Part shown: positions 1 through 7,996 of the stretch, piece by piece
Numbering within the stretch: position 1 is the stretch's first letter
Layout of the letters: every line of letters starts with the position of its first letter
From: JBAXEO01 sp964541375
GTDB taxonomy: Bacteria > Actinomycetota > Coriobacteriia > Anaerosomatales > JAAXUF01
DNA length: 17,555 nucleotides
Assembly: GCA_964541375.1 (NCBI GenBank)
Contig: CAZIPT010000045.1
Coordinates: 1 to 17,555, forward strand
Direction of reading: 5' to 3'
Notes under the pieces: model-generated
Seen by the model: only the letters and a program-made list of their open reading frames with translations
Databases searched by the model: none
What the model was told of the DNA's origin: nothing
Position numbers and translations under genes: made by a program

Positions 1-681
1 GACCACCTCCATGCGTACGGGCTCCCGGCGGTGGTCGCGATCGACTTCGACTTCGATGGCCTGCACGTTCTCACGTGCCTCGGCGAGATCCGCCGGCGTG
101 TTGACGTTGACGAGCGATCGCAGCTCGGGATCGACCGCACGCAACGCCTCGACCGGCAGTTCCGCGACCTTGAGCGCCGAGAAGATCGCGACCAGCCGGC
201 GCCGGCCGGTCGCAAGCACTTCTCGTGCGGCCGGCAGGCATGCCTCGACCCGGTAGAGAGCCAGGAGCGGCTCGGGGCCCTTCTCGCCAACCGGCAACAC
301 GACGTCGTAACCCTCTCGCGCCGCCCACAACGCGCCGATGATCTGCGGCTCGAGGTGGGGCATGTCGGCAGCAACCGCAAGGACCCAGTCGTTATCGGCG
401 TGCGCCATGGCGGTGGCGAGGCCCCCGAGCGGTCCCTGGTAGGCGACTTCGTCAGCGATCACGGCGACCGAGTCAGGGAGCGCGGCGTCGGCCAGCGCAT
501 CAGGGCGGTTGGTGACGACGACGGTCTGGTCGCAGACGCCGTCGACCACGCGCACCACGCGCGTGACCAGGGGCTCGCCGTCGACATCGAGCAGGGTCTT
601 GTCGACGCCCATGCGCACCGAACGCCCGCCCGCCAGAACGGCGGCGGTGAGGGGAAGACGATCCTGGCTGCGAGCGGTCAT
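1..681 (-). CDS. mobA: Molybdenum cofactor guanylyltransferase MobA (partial, C-terminus off the left edge)
   Basis: Transfers GMP from GTP to molybdopterin to make the guanine dinucleotide cofactor used by DMSO-reductase-family enzymes such as formate dehydrogenase; cytosolic. Read on the minus strand from ATG at 681, 227 codons are open to the edge. Seen: the nucleotide-binding signature LAGGRSVRMGVDK (residues 16-28), GPLGGL (83-88), AADMPHL (104-110) and the late NVNTPADL motif (192-199), which normally lies near the end of MobA. The frame continues at least 28 residues past it, so a C-terminal extension or fusion is likely; an FdhD domain is one guess. The start overlaps the LysR stop as ATGA (678-681), which suggests translational coupling. 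The family call is firm; the C-terminal nature is unknown. Confidence 0.9.
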   Translation of the reverse strand, partial: MTARSQDRLPLTAAVLAGGRSVRMGVDKTLLDVDGEPLVTRVVRVVDGVCDQTVVVTNRPDALADAALPDSVAVIADEVAYQGPLGGLATAMAHADNDWVLAVAADMPHLEPQIIGALWAAREGYDVVLPVGEKGPEPLLALYRVEACLPAAREVLATGRRRLVAIFSALKVAELPVEALRAVDPELRSLVNVNTPADLAEARENVQAIEVEVDRDHRREPVRMEVV

Positions 682-1568
682 CGAGCAGCCTCAGCCAGGT
701 AGCCGGCGAAAGCCTCGGCCGCACGCGTGGGCGTGCCCTTCGGCAGCACGGTGTAGAACGGCCGCTGGATCGCCGCTCCTGCGAGGTCGACGCGCTTGAC
801 GGTTCCCAGCGCGAGCGCCTTCTCGGCAACCTGCCGAGAGAGCATCGCCACTCCCAAGCCACCCTCGACGGCGCTCACCACGGCCTCGCCCGTACCCAGC
901 TCGACGACCACCCGCAGCTCGTCGGGGTCCACGCCGCGCTCGGTCAGCAGCTGCTCGGCGATCTGCCGGGTGCCCGAGCCGCGCTCGCGCATGACCCAGT
1001 CGGCATCGGCGAGGTCGACGATCGATGCTTGCTTGAGGGCCGCGAGCGGACTGTCGGGCGCGCATATCACGAGCAACTCGTCGCACCCGATCTCTGTGAA
1101 GGACGCCCGTGCGCCCTTGACCATCGCGCCGGTCACGCCCAGGTCTGCTCGGCCGGTCTGTATCGCTTCGACGACTTCGGCGGTGTCATGAACGGTGATG
1201 GTGACCTGCACCTCGGGATTCTCGGCGAGGAACCCGCCGAGCAGTCGCGGAATCACGTAGACACCCGGCGTCGTCGAAGCGGCGATGCTGAGATGCCCGG
1301 TCACGGCCCCGGAGAGCGCGGCGATGTCCTCGCGGGCGCTCTCGACCTCGGCGAGCACCCGTCGCGCGTACGGCAGCAGCGTGCTCCCGGCCTCGGTGAG
1401 GTCGACGCCTCGGTAGCGGCGGTCGAGGAGCGTGACGCCGGCGTCGGCCTCCAGTGCCTGGATCTGCATGGTGACCGCCGGCTGAGAGATGCCCATCGCC
1501 CGCGCCGCCTTGGAGAAGGAACCGCGCTCGACGACGGTGACGAATGTGCGGAGCTGGGCGATGTTCAC
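678..1568 (-). CDS. LysR-family transcriptional regulator, possibly selenium/molybdenum-linked
   Basis: A 296-residue DNA-binding regulator of normal LysR length. The N-terminal winged helix-turn-helix spans about residues 1-60, with the typical stretch SFSKAARAMGISQPAVT at 17-33. It is followed by a linker helix and a periplasmic-binding-like effector domain (about 90-290). The start is GTG at 1568, with GGAGGG nine bases upstream. The gene ends inside the start of mobA (ATGA overlap), so the two are probably cotranscribed and the regulator may control molybdenum-cofactor or formate dehydrogenase genes. Sequence style and context resemble the LysR group annotated as selenium-metabolism-associated, and selC and selB lie in the same window; this assignment is inference. 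A dyad at 1621-1635 suggests autoregulation. The effector is unknown. Confidence 0.88.
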   Translation of the reverse strand: MNIAQLRTFVTVVERGSFSKAARAMGISQPAVTMQIQALEADAGVTLLDRRYRGVDLTEAGSTLLPYARRVLAEVESAREDIAALSGAVTGHLSIAASTTPGVYVIPRLLGGFLAENPEVQVTITVHDTAEVVEAIQTGRADLGVTGAMVKGARASFTEIGCDELLVICAPDSPLAALKQASIVDLADADWVMRERGSGTRQIAEQLLTERGVDPDELRVVVELGTGEAVVSAVEGGLGVAMLSRQVAEKALALGTVKRVDLAGAAIQRPFYTVLPKGTPTRAAEAFAGYLAEAAR

Positions 1569-1610
1569 GCTGACGTTCCCTCCGGTCGGCGCTCAAGGAC
1601 AACCGAAGCC

Positions 1611-1635
1611 ATCATACGAGATAAGCCCCGCTTAT
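1611..1635 (-). promoter_or_regulatory. LysR gene promoter with a LysR-type T-N11-A dyad
   Basis: Positions 1621-1635 read ATAAGCCCCGCTTAT, a perfect 6-bp inverted repeat around CCC that fits the T-N11-A consensus of LysR-type regulators. On the minus strand a good -10 hexamer, TATGAT (1611-1616), lies just downstream and no good -35 is seen. The dyad thus sits where the -35 would be, 53 bp before the GTG start. This geometry fits autoregulation. The dyad and the -10 are seen directly; binding is inferred. Confidence 0.6.
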
Positions 1636-1681
1636 GGGTGAGCCGGAGCTCAGGCGGTCTTGGGACCCGGGCCGAGAACCC

Positions 1682-2887
1682 CTAGCCGGTGGCGCCCTTC
1701 GCCTTGACGAGCTCGCCCATCTCCCGGCCGTAGGCACGCGCGCCGACGATGTCGTCGGGAAGCGGCTTGAACTTCACGGTGAAGTCGGGAAGCGGGATCT
1801 CAAACCCGATCTCCTCAAGACGACCGCGCATCTGCTTCGTGGCGCCGCTCGACCAACCGTAGGAGCCGAAGACCCCCGCAAGCTTGTCCTTGGGCTTGAG
1901 GCCCGCGATGTACTGCAGATACGCGGCAACCCGATACAGCATCCCGTGATGAAGCGCCGGACTGCCGAGAAGAAGCGCGCGGCTGTCGAGCAGGTGCCGG
2001 GTGATGACCGAGAGCGGGCTGTCGGCGAGATCGAAGAGGTGCACGTCCACGCCGGACTCTCGCACGCCATCGGCGATCTCGCGAGCAAGCACGTCTGTCG
2101 AGCCCCACATGGTCGAATAGGCTATGACGAGCTTGTCGTAGGTGTCGCCGGAGGTCCAGCGATCGTAGGCGTCGAAGGCGGCCGGTACGCTCTCCCGCCT
2201 CCAGATCAGCCCGTGCGATGGAGCGATGATCTGGCAGGTCCACCCCAGCTCGATGATCTTGGCGATCGACTTGGAGACCTGCATGCCGAGCGGCATCAGG
2301 ATGTTGGCGTAGTAGGCAGCCAGCTCCTCGATGGCCAGGTTGAGGTCGATCTCGTCAACGAACCGCTCGGATGTCGCGAGATGCTGCCCAAATGCGTCGT
2401 TGCACATGAGTGTGCAGACCTCGGGGCAGAACGTGAACATCGAGTCGGGCCAGTGCACCATCGGCATCGGCATGAACTTGAGCGTCTTGCCGCCCAGGTC
2501 GAGCGTGTCGTCCGCTCCCACCGGCGAGATCTCCAGGTCGGGACCGTGGTACTCGGCGATTCCGCGAACGCCGCCTGCGCTCGCCACTACCTTCGCCTGT
2601 GGCATCGCCTGCATGGCCAGCCGCAGACCACCGTTGTGGTCGGGCTCGATATGGTTGACCACGATGTAGTCGACCTTGTCGAGCGGAACGACGCTTTGGA
2701 TCCGCTCGAACAGCTCGGGGATGAACGACGCCTTGACGGTGTCGACAAGCGCGATCTTGTCTTCGCCCACGACAAGATAGGCGTTGTACGTGGCGCCGTT
2801 GGGGGTCTCGTAGCCGTGGAAGTCACGCAGATTCCAGTCGATGGCGCCGACCCAGTGGATGCCATCAGTCACACGAACTGCTTGCAC
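1682..2887 (-). CDS. fprA: Flavodiiron protein (FprA/A-type flavoprotein), O2/NO reductase
   Basis: Cytosolic enzyme that reduces O2 to water and/or NO to N2O at a diiron site, protecting anaerobes. At 401 residues it has the standard two-domain length. The metallo-beta-lactamase-like domain (about 1-245) carries all expected iron ligands: H79, E81, D83 and H84 in HIEPDH, then H145, D164 and H225. The flavodoxin-like FMN domain (about 252-395) begins with YSTMWGSTD, the phosphate-binding loop. There is no fused rubredoxin or flavin reductase domain, so an external electron donor is needed. The start is GTG at 2887, with AAGGAGG five bases upstream. It lies alone between the polyprenyl synthase gene upstream and the LysR gene downstream, all on the same strand. 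Whether O2 or NO is the main substrate cannot be read from the sequence. Confidence 0.93.
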   Translation of the reverse strand: MQAVRVTDGIHWVGAIDWNLRDFHGYETPNGATYNAYLVVGEDKIALVDTVKASFIPELFERIQSVVPLDKVDYIVVNHIEPDHNGGLRLAMQAMPQAKVVASAGGVRGIAEYHGPDLEISPVGADDTLDLGGKTLKFMPMPMVHWPDSMFTFCPEVCTLMCNDAFGQHLATSERFVDEIDLNLAIEELAAYYANILMPLGMQVSKSIAKIIELGWTCQIIAPSHGLIWRRESVPAAFDAYDRWTSGDTYDKLVIAYSTMWGSTDVLAREIADGVRESGVDVHLFDLADSPLSVITRHLLDSRALLLGSPALHHGMLYRVAAYLQYIAGLKPKDKLAGVFGSYGWSSGATKQMRGRLEEIGFEIPLPDFTVKFKPLPDDIVGARAYGREMGELVKAKGATG

Positions 2888-2982
2888 GAGAGCCTCCTTG
2901 AGCGATGGACGAGAGTCTGACTAGCCAGAAGATAGCCGAATCGGGCTCGCGCTAACCGCCGGGCATGGCGAGCCGAGAGAAC

Positions 2983-3990
2983 CTAGCTGCTGCGCTTCAC
3001 GAAGAAGTCGGCCATCGCTGCGAGCATGCCACGCGCCTTCGTCTTGGGAAGCTCGGCCTCGAGGGCCGACTTCGCGTCGGCCACAAGCTGGCCCGCATAC
3101 TCATTGGCGAAGTCGATCGATCCTGCATCGCGCATGATGGTGACCGCCTCGTCGAGCCCCGCCACGCTCGTCTCACGAGCCGAGAGCAGAGCGAGCAGTC
3201 GTTCTCGGCGATCGGAATGCTGAAGCGCATGCACGGCTACCAAGGTGCGCTTGCCCTCGGTGATGTCCGAACGGAAGTCCTTCTTGGTGGACTCCTTGGT
3301 GCCGACGAGGTTGAGTACGTCGTCCTGGATCTGAAACGCGAGGCCGGTGGCCATGCCGAAGGCGCGCAGGGTGGCGATCTGAGTCTCGGTACCCTCGCCC
3401 ACGATCGCGCCCACCGCCAGCGGAACCGCTCCCGAGTAGTAGGCGGTCTTGTGGTTGGCCATCAACAGGTAGTCCTCCACGGTGAGGTCGAACCTGTCGT
3501 CGCGCGCCCATCCGATGTCGAGCGCCTGGCCCTCGATCGTTCGCGTGGTCATGTCGACCAGCTCGGCCAGGACCCGGAGCTTGACGTGGTCCTCCATGCC
3601 GGGATCGTGGACGACCGTACCCGTGACCAGCGACAGAGCCAGGTCGCCGGCGTTGATGGCGAGACCCTCGCCCTCGGCGATGTGTAGACACGGTTCTCCT
3701 CGGCGGGTCTCGGAGGAGTCCTCGATGTCGTCGTGGATCAGTGCGGCGGTGTGGAAGTGCTCGATCGCGGCCGCGGCCGGATAGGCTTTCGCCTGGTCCC
3801 CGCCCACCGCCTCGCACGCGAGCAGGCAGATCAGCGGACGGTGTCGCTTGCCGGCGTTTGCCGAGTACTCCGCCAGCGGTCCGTAGAGATAGCGCCTCAT
3901 GTCGGGATGGGTGCCGTCGGTGAAGAAGGTGGCGAGGTAGTCGTCCATCTTCTTTGAGTTGCGCTTGAGGTAGAGCTCGAAGCCGATCAT
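2983..3990 (-). CDS. Polyprenyl diphosphate synthase (trans-isoprenyl diphosphate synthase)
   Basis: Condenses isopentenyl diphosphate with allylic diphosphates to give a quinone side chain or another prenyl lipid. It has 335 residues, the typical length. The first aspartate-rich motif is HDDIEDSSETRRG (about residues 90-102) after the GKRHRP substrate-binding motif (48-53). The second is FQIQDDVLNL, where the usual last Asp of DDxxD is Asn, a variant known in several geranylgeranyl-type synthases. Product length cannot be assigned from sequence. The ATG at 3990 is preceded by GGGGAGGG a few bases upstream. The next gene on this strand is the flavodiiron protein, 95 bp downstream; no strong terminator separates them, only a 7-bp GGCTCGC/GCGAGCC stem at 2944-2974 without a U-tract. 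If it makes a menaquinone tail, it would feed the quinone-linked cytochromes in this window; that is speculation. Confidence 0.9.
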   Translation of the reverse strand: MIGFELYLKRNSKKMDDYLATFFTDGTHPDMRRYLYGPLAEYSANAGKRHRPLICLLACEAVGGDQAKAYPAAAAIEHFHTAALIHDDIEDSSETRRGEPCLHIAEGEGLAINAGDLALSLVTGTVVHDPGMEDHVKLRVLAELVDMTTRTIEGQALDIGWARDDRFDLTVEDYLLMANHKTAYYSGAVPLAVGAIVGEGTETQIATLRAFGMATGLAFQIQDDVLNLVGTKESTKKDFRSDITEGKRTLVAVHALQHSDRRERLLALLSARETSVAGLDEAVTIMRDAGSIDFANEYAGQLVADAKSALEAELPKTKARGMLAAMADFFVKRSS

Positions 3991-4228
3991 GACCCTCCCC
4001 GGCAGGACGGTCCCGGTCTCAGAGGTACTGGCAGCCGCCAGTGAGCCACAGAGCCGAGCGTTCGGGCGTAATGGTAGCAGACGACCCTCGAGGTTAAGGC
4101 CGCATCAGACTCCCCTCCCGCGCCGCAACACTAGATAATCTGGGTGATTATTCCTCGCCAAGGGGTAACATCCTAAGCGATTCGGAAGTGCTGCCATGTA
4201 GGCGGCCGGCTGAAGGGGGCGCGGACTG

Positions 4229-4714
4229 ATGGAAGTCTCGACGACTAGCCAGCTCACCGGTGCACAGGCGGGAGGTCTTGCTGCGTTCTCCGGGATCATG
4301 GGAATCATCTATCTCGGACTCATCGTCATCATGATCATCGCCTACTGGAAGATCTTCACCAAGGCCGGCGAAGAGGGATGGAAGTGCATCATCCCGATCT
4401 ACAACATCATCATCCTGCTGAAGATCGTCGGCAGGCCTTGGTGGTGGCTGTTGCTCATGCTCATCCCGTTCGTCAACTTCGTCGTCCTGATCATCGTCAT
4501 GAACGACCTGTCCAAGTCCTTCGGACACGGCCTCGGGTTCACCCTCGGCCTGATCTTCCTGTCGTTCATCTTCTATCTGATCCTAGGCTTTGGCGGCTCG
4601 AAGTACGTCGGCCCACGTGGCGTTGCTGCAGCACCGGCAGCCCCCGCGTACACACCGCCGACCGCTCCCCCGCCCGCACCGCCGACAGCACCACCCGCAT
4701 CGCCCGGTATGTAG
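4229..4714 (+). CDS. DUF5684-like small integral membrane protein with Pro/Ala-rich tail
   Basis: Function unknown. The 161-residue protein has about four hydrophobic segments (roughly 17-40, 53-68, 72-93 and 103-123), with the conserved stretches YWKIFTKAGEEGWKCIIPIYN and GRPWWWLLL that mark the DUF5684 family. The tail (about 132-161) is almost entirely Ala and Pro with Thr, and is probably a flexible cytoplasmic or surface extension. The start is ATG at 4229, with a GA/GC-rich GAAGGGGGCG upstream. The 238-bp divergent gap to the polyprenyl synthase gene contains TAGATAAT at 4132-4139, a possible -10, without a clear -35. The gene is a single unit ended by the strong terminator at 4750-4780. 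No partner gene is evident. Confidence 0.8.
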   Translation: MEVSTTSQLTGAQAGGLAAFSGIMGIIYLGLIVIMIIAYWKIFTKAGEEGWKCIIPIYNIIILLKIVGRPWWWLLLMLIPFVNFVVLIIVMNDLSKSFGHGLGFTLGLIFLSFIFYLILGFGGSKYVGPRGVAAAPAAPAYTPPTAPPPAPPTAPPASPGM

Positions 4715-4749
4715 CGCATCCCGCGCTGGCACTGCACGTAGCACCACCG

Positions 4750-4780
4750 GCACCGCCGCGAGAGATCGCGGCGGTGCTTT
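4750..4780 (+). terminator. Intrinsic terminator after the DUF5684 gene
   Basis: A perfect 12-bp stem, GCACCGCCGCGA (4750-4761) with TCGCGGCGGTGC (4766-4777), closes a GAGA loop and is followed by TTTCTACTT. It ends one base before the stop of the convergent fetB gene. The T-run is only on the plus side, so it should stop plus-strand transcription; the minus strand lacks a matching U-tract. Confidence 0.88.
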
Positions 4781-5590
4781 CTACTTCTCGGCGCGAAAGC
4801 CCTTCTCGATGAAGACGCCGTCGGCACTGAATCGTCGGTGGTAGGTGAGCATCAGCGCCACGACGCTGCCCATGGCCGTCGCCGCGGCCACCATGAGCAT
4901 CACGACGATCTGATAGCCCGTCGCGGTCACAGGATCGGCGCCGGCGAGGATCTGTCCCGCCATCATCCCGGGGATGAAGACGAGGCCGGCTGCGGCCATC
5001 GAGTTGATGGTCGGGATCAAGCCGGCGCGCAGCGCGAGCCGGATGGAGCCGTGCGCGGCCTCCCACGCGGTGGCGCCCAGCGCGGTCAGGGCCAGCAGCT
5101 CGCCCTCGCGGGCGTCCATATCGGCGAACACGCGCTCGAGCGCCAGCGCTATGCCGGTCATCGAGTTGCCGATCACCATTCCCGCGAGCGGGATCACATA
5201 CTGCGGCAGGTACCAGGGCTCGACCTGCACGATGACCCCGGTTACCGAGAAGGTGACGATGAAGCCGGTCAGCGCCATCGAAACGAAGGCGCTGCCGAAG
5301 ATTCCTTTGGGGGCGTCGGGGCTGCGCTGCACCAAGATGCGCGCCGCGAACACCACCATAAGCAGAATGATTCCGACCACAAGCCAGGGCGAATTGACGC
5401 CGAACACCCAGCGCAGAATGAAGCCGAGGGCGAGCAGCTGCACGTAGGTACGAATCGTGGCGATGGCCAAATCCCTGGTGATTCCCAGAGACATGCGAAT
5501 CGATATCACGCCGACGAACAGGACGAATCCAGTGGCGATAAGCAGCTGGATCCAGCCGATCTGAACGACGCCGCCCGCTGCGCCGCTCAC
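4781..5590 (-). CDS. fetB: FetB-like ABC transporter permease (UPF0014)
   Basis: Membrane subunit of a FetAB-type transporter; in E. coli FetAB is an iron exporter linked to peroxide resistance. The 269-residue protein has about six to seven hydrophobic segments and the family's conserved blocks: RTYVQLLALG (47-56), PLAGMVIGNSM, EGELLALTALGATAWEAA and GLIPTINSMAAAGLVFIPGMMAGQ. The GTG start (5588-5590) overlaps the TGA stop of the upstream ATPase gene as GTGA, so the two are translationally coupled. It ends next to the terminator hairpin of the convergent DUF5684 gene. Substrate assignment rests on the E. coli homologue; another metal or a phosphate-type substrate is not excluded. Confidence 0.9.
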   Translation of the reverse strand: MSGAAGGVVQIGWIQLLIATGFVLFVGVISIRMSLGITRDLAIATIRTYVQLLALGFILRWVFGVNSPWLVVGIILLMVVFAARILVQRSPDAPKGIFGSAFVSMALTGFIVTFSVTGVIVQVEPWYLPQYVIPLAGMVIGNSMTGIALALERVFADMDAREGELLALTALGATAWEAAHGSIRLALRAGLIPTINSMAAAGLVFIPGMMAGQILAGADPVTATGYQIVVMLMVAAATAMGSVVALMLTYHRRFSADGVFIEKGFRAEK

Positions 5591-6258
5591 GACAACACCT
5601 CCTCGGCGTCGACAAGCGCTCCGCCGGCGAGGTGCAACCGGCGATGAGCGATGTCGTCGGTGCGGTGGTGCCGAACGCGTACCACCGCACCGCCGTTCTC
5701 GGCGAACTCCCGCGTGACGTCCCCCACCGCGGTGGCCGAGAGCTCGTCGAGGGCGGCGTCGGGCTCGTCGAGCAGGAGCACCCGCGGGCGCGTGAGCAGC
5801 GTGCGCACCAAAGCGACTCTCGCCTGCTGGCCCACCGACAGCCGGGCGGCGTCGCGATCCAACGCCGCGTCGAGTTCAACTCGGTCGAGCGCAGCGCGCA
5901 TCTCGGAGTCGTCCGGCGGCGTGTGGCCGTGGTGCACCTTGAGCGTCCACGGTCGTAGCAGGTTCGCGCGCACCGACCCCCCGACGATGACCGGCTTCTG
6001 CGGCAGGAGCGCAATCGCAGACCGCCACGCTGTGGGATGAATCTCGTGAGCCGAGACCCCGTCGAGAAAGAGGGCGCCCGTGCCGACCGGGAGCAGCCTG
6101 GCCAGCGCGCGCAACAGCGTGGTCTTGCCGGAACCCGAAGGTCCGACCACGTCGCTGACCGTCCCTGCGGCAAGCTCGAAGTCGATACCGTCGAGAACCC
6201 GGACGTCGCCGGTGTCACCCGGAAGCACAACGACCAGGTCGTGCGCTTGAAGGAGCAA
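5587..6258 (-). CDS. fetA: FetA-like ABC transporter ATP-binding protein
   Basis: ATPase subunit that powers the adjacent UPF0014 permease. The 223-residue single nucleotide-binding domain shows Walker A GPSGSGKTT (39-47), Q-loop LPQKP with Q87, signature LSVGQ (140-144, with Val for the usual first Gly), Walker B RVLLLDEPDAAL (159-170, catalytic E165) and a switch His near 196. The start is TTG at 6258, with GGGAGG eight bases upstream; no better in-frame start is seen nearby. The gene overlaps fetB by 4 bp, and 114 bp separate it from the nitroreductase gene upstream. That gap contains a 6-bp GC stem (6330-6344) without a U-tract and may hold the operon promoter. Confidence 0.88.
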   Translation of the reverse strand: MLLQAHDLVVVLPGDTGDVRVLDGIDFELAAGTVSDVVGPSGSGKTTLLRALARLLPVGTGALFLDGVSAHEIHPTAWRSAIALLPQKPVIVGGSVRANLLRPWTLKVHHGHTPPDDSEMRAALDRVELDAALDRDAARLSVGQQARVALVRTLLTRPRVLLLDEPDAALDELSATAVGDVTREFAENGGAVVRVRHHRTDDIAHRRLHLAGGALVDAEEVLS

Positions 6259-6372
6259 CTGGCTGACCTCCCGTTCTGGTGCTTGCTTCTGGGCGGCGAA
6301 GGGCGGTGCGGTCGCGACAATGCTACGCGCCCGCGCTGCGCGGGGCTAGACTCCCGCGGGGGTCACGCGCCG

Positions 6373-6888
6373 TCAGTCGTTCCAGCGATCCACTCGGACC
6401 TTCTCGGCGTTGTAGCGGTCGACCTGGGGACCCGGGCCTTCGGGGCGGCCGATCGCGATCATGCAGTAGGGCCGCATCCCGCCGCCGACGCCAACTATCT
6501 CTCCCACGGCCGCTTCGCGCTCGTCACCCGGATGCACGCCGAGCCAACACGCGCCCAGCCCCATCGCGTGCGCGGCGAGCAGGAGGTTCTCGGTCGCGGC
6601 TGCGCAGTCGTTCGCCCAGTTGCCGGGGAAGGTCTCGGCGTCGGTGTCGGCGAGGACGACGATGCCGAGCGCCGCTCGCCCCATCGGCGCCCCGTAGGGC
6701 GTGGCCTCGGCGAGACGGGCGCGCGTCTCGGCGTCGCGAACCACCACGAAGCGCCATATCTGCTGATTGCCCGCTGACGGCGCCGCCATGGCGGCGCGCA
6801 GCAGGGTCTCAACCTCCGCATCACTGACGCCCGCGTCACTGAACTTGCGGACGCTTCGCCGTGTGCCGATCGCTTCCAGGCAATCCAT
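6373..6888 (-). CDS. Nitroreductase-family FMN oxidoreductase
   Basis: A 171-residue flavoprotein of the short nitroreductase type, probably dimeric and FMN-binding, using NAD(P)H. Seen: the N-terminal FMN phosphate motif TRRSVRKFSD (9-18), APSAGNQQIWRFVVV (36-50) and the late GLGACWLGVHPG block. The physiological substrate cannot be told; members of this size reduce nitroaromatics, quinones or flavins. The ATG at 6888 has GAGAGGA about eight bases upstream. It starts 19 bp after the stop of the DUF523 gene on the same strand, so the two likely form a two-gene operon. Confidence 0.88.
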   Translation of the reverse strand: MDCLEAIGTRRSVRKFSDAGVSDAEVETLLRAAMAAPSAGNQQIWRFVVVRDAETRARLAEATPYGAPMGRAALGIVVLADTDAETFPGNWANDCAAATENLLLAAHAMGLGACWLGVHPGDEREAAVGEIVGVGGGMRPYCMIAIGRPEGPGPQVDRYNAEKVRVDRWND

Positions 6889-6907
6889 GAGGGTTCCTCT
6901 CAGATAT

Positions 6908-7873
6908 CTACTCGGACGGAGTGTCTGCGACCGCTATGCGCCGGCGGTCGCGCGCGATGACCGGACTGGTGCCGAAGAGCAGGTCGTTCTCGAACGAGAT
7001 ACGTTCCATGCGCGTGAGTTCGGCGGCAAGCTGGTCGACGTTCAGGCGCACCTGGGGCGAGTCGGCGTTCAGGTCGTGCAGGTCGACCCCTTCGAGCTGA
7101 CCCTTCTTCCTGGCGTGCGCGTAGGTCTTCCACATCGCCGAGCGGATCCTGGGCTTGGTCGACGGCTTCTTCAGCGCCGAAAGGGCCTCTTGGCGAAGGA
7201 GTTCGAGGTCGGCCCCCGAGGCCCCGCGCGGCAGCGCCGCAAGACGCCGACCCATTCCGTCGGCGAAGGGCCGGTCGGTCTCCTGGACGATGAACTTCAC
7301 CACATGCCACGCCGCATACAGGTCGGAGGCGCGCGCGATGGGTCGCTCGCGCAGCCACAGCCAGGCATGGAGGCGACGTCGCCAGTCCCACCAGGCCAAG
7401 GCGTTGGCCATCCCGTCGTCAGGGATCAGGAAGAGGTCGCGCTGTAAGAGCATCTCCCCGAAGACGCCTGCACCGCGCTGCTCCGAGCGTCGCCGCCCCA
7501 CCCGCGCCTTGGTCAGCCCACACGTCGGCGACGCTTCCCGCGCGATGAAGGCAACGACCCCTGCTCGATCCAGAGCGGCGAGGGCGTCTCGGCAACCGGC
7601 GGTGAGGTTCTCGGTCGCGTCTCGGCCGCGACGGTCTCGGACCGAAGCGTTGCCCGCGAGCACCTCGGCCCCGGTGCCCGTGAGGTGGATGGGGACCCTC
7701 GGCACTCCGAGACCGGCCAGGCACTCGGGACACACCGGCGTGAACTCGAAGTCCGACCGCTCGCGTCCCATGATCGCCAGAGCATCGGTACCGTGGCCGT
7801 TGTAGCGGACCGGGCAGTCGAAAGCGCACGCGCTGATACCCACGGCGACCTTCCGCGTGATGAGCTGTGCCAT
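6908..7873 (-). CDS. DUF523 protein with an unassigned C-terminal domain
   Basis: Function unknown. Residues 1-152 match DUF523: GISACAFDCPVRYNGHG (12-28), the cysteine pair in PVCPECLAGLGVPR (46-59) and EASPTCGLTK (113-122), which suggest a metal or cofactor site. Residues 153-321 are Trp- and Arg-rich, then helical-looking, and do not show the HSRYK-type motif of the DUF1722/YbgA domain often found fused to DUF523. The start chosen is ATG at 7873 because GGAGG lies five bases upstream and the DUF523 motif starts directly; the frame is open further upstream to 8128 but that part overlaps the photolyase gene. It diverges from the photolyase gene across 123 bp. In E. coli ybgA sits beside phr, so the neighbourhood may be meaningful. 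Confidence 0.78.
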   Translation of the reverse strand: MAQLITRKVAVGISACAFDCPVRYNGHGTDALAIMGRERSDFEFTPVCPECLAGLGVPRVPIHLTGTGAEVLAGNASVRDRRGRDATENLTAGCRDALAALDRAGVVAFIAREASPTCGLTKARVGRRRSEQRGAGVFGEMLLQRDLFLIPDDGMANALAWWDWRRRLHAWLWLRERPIARASDLYAAWHVVKFIVQETDRPFADGMGRRLAALPRGASGADLELLRQEALSALKKPSTKPRIRSAMWKTYAHARKKGQLEGVDLHDLNADSPQVRLNVDQLAAELTRMERISFENDLLFGTSPVIARDRRRIAVADTPSE

Positions 7874-7937
7874 GAACACCTCCGAGCGGGACCGAACTGG
7901 ATGCGCCACGCGCGCGCTGTAGCGTATGTACCCGAGA

Positions 7938-7964
7938 GGCGAGCCGATTGGGAACAATCTCGCC
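7938..7964. promoter_or_regulatory. Dyad symmetry between the divergent DUF523 and photolyase genes
   Basis: An inner perfect repeat GATTG-GGAA-CAATC (7946-7959) is enclosed by an outer GGCGA (7938-7942) and TCGCC (7960-7964), with three unpaired bases on one side. It sits 33 bp before the photolyase GTG and 64 bp before the DUF523 ATG. It could be an operator for both genes or a hairpin in the photolyase leader. The symmetry is seen directly; the role is inferred. Confidence 0.4.
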
Positions 7965-7996
7965 GAGACGCCACCCTGCCGCAGGAAGGAACCGCC

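Noticed and set aside
1634..2920. 428-codon open frame on the plus strand
   Set aside because: Antisense to the flavodiiron gene, which has every iron ligand. The composition is typical of a reverse-strand shadow.
2944..2974. Inverted repeat GGCTCGC/GCGAGCC as a terminator of the polyprenyl synthase gene
   Set aside because: Only 7 bp with a 17-base loop and no U-tract on either strand.
4566..6320. 584-codon open frame on the minus strand
   Set aside because: It overlaps fetA and fetB in another frame. Those two have clear ABC transporter and UPF0014 motifs, ribosome sites and a GTGA overlap; the long frame is Arg/Ser-rich with no domain and is a GC-driven shadow.
6330..6344. CCCGCG/CGCGGG hairpin as a terminator after the nitroreductase gene
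   Set aside because: The stem is short, with no following T-run on the minus strand; in GC-rich DNA such stems are common.
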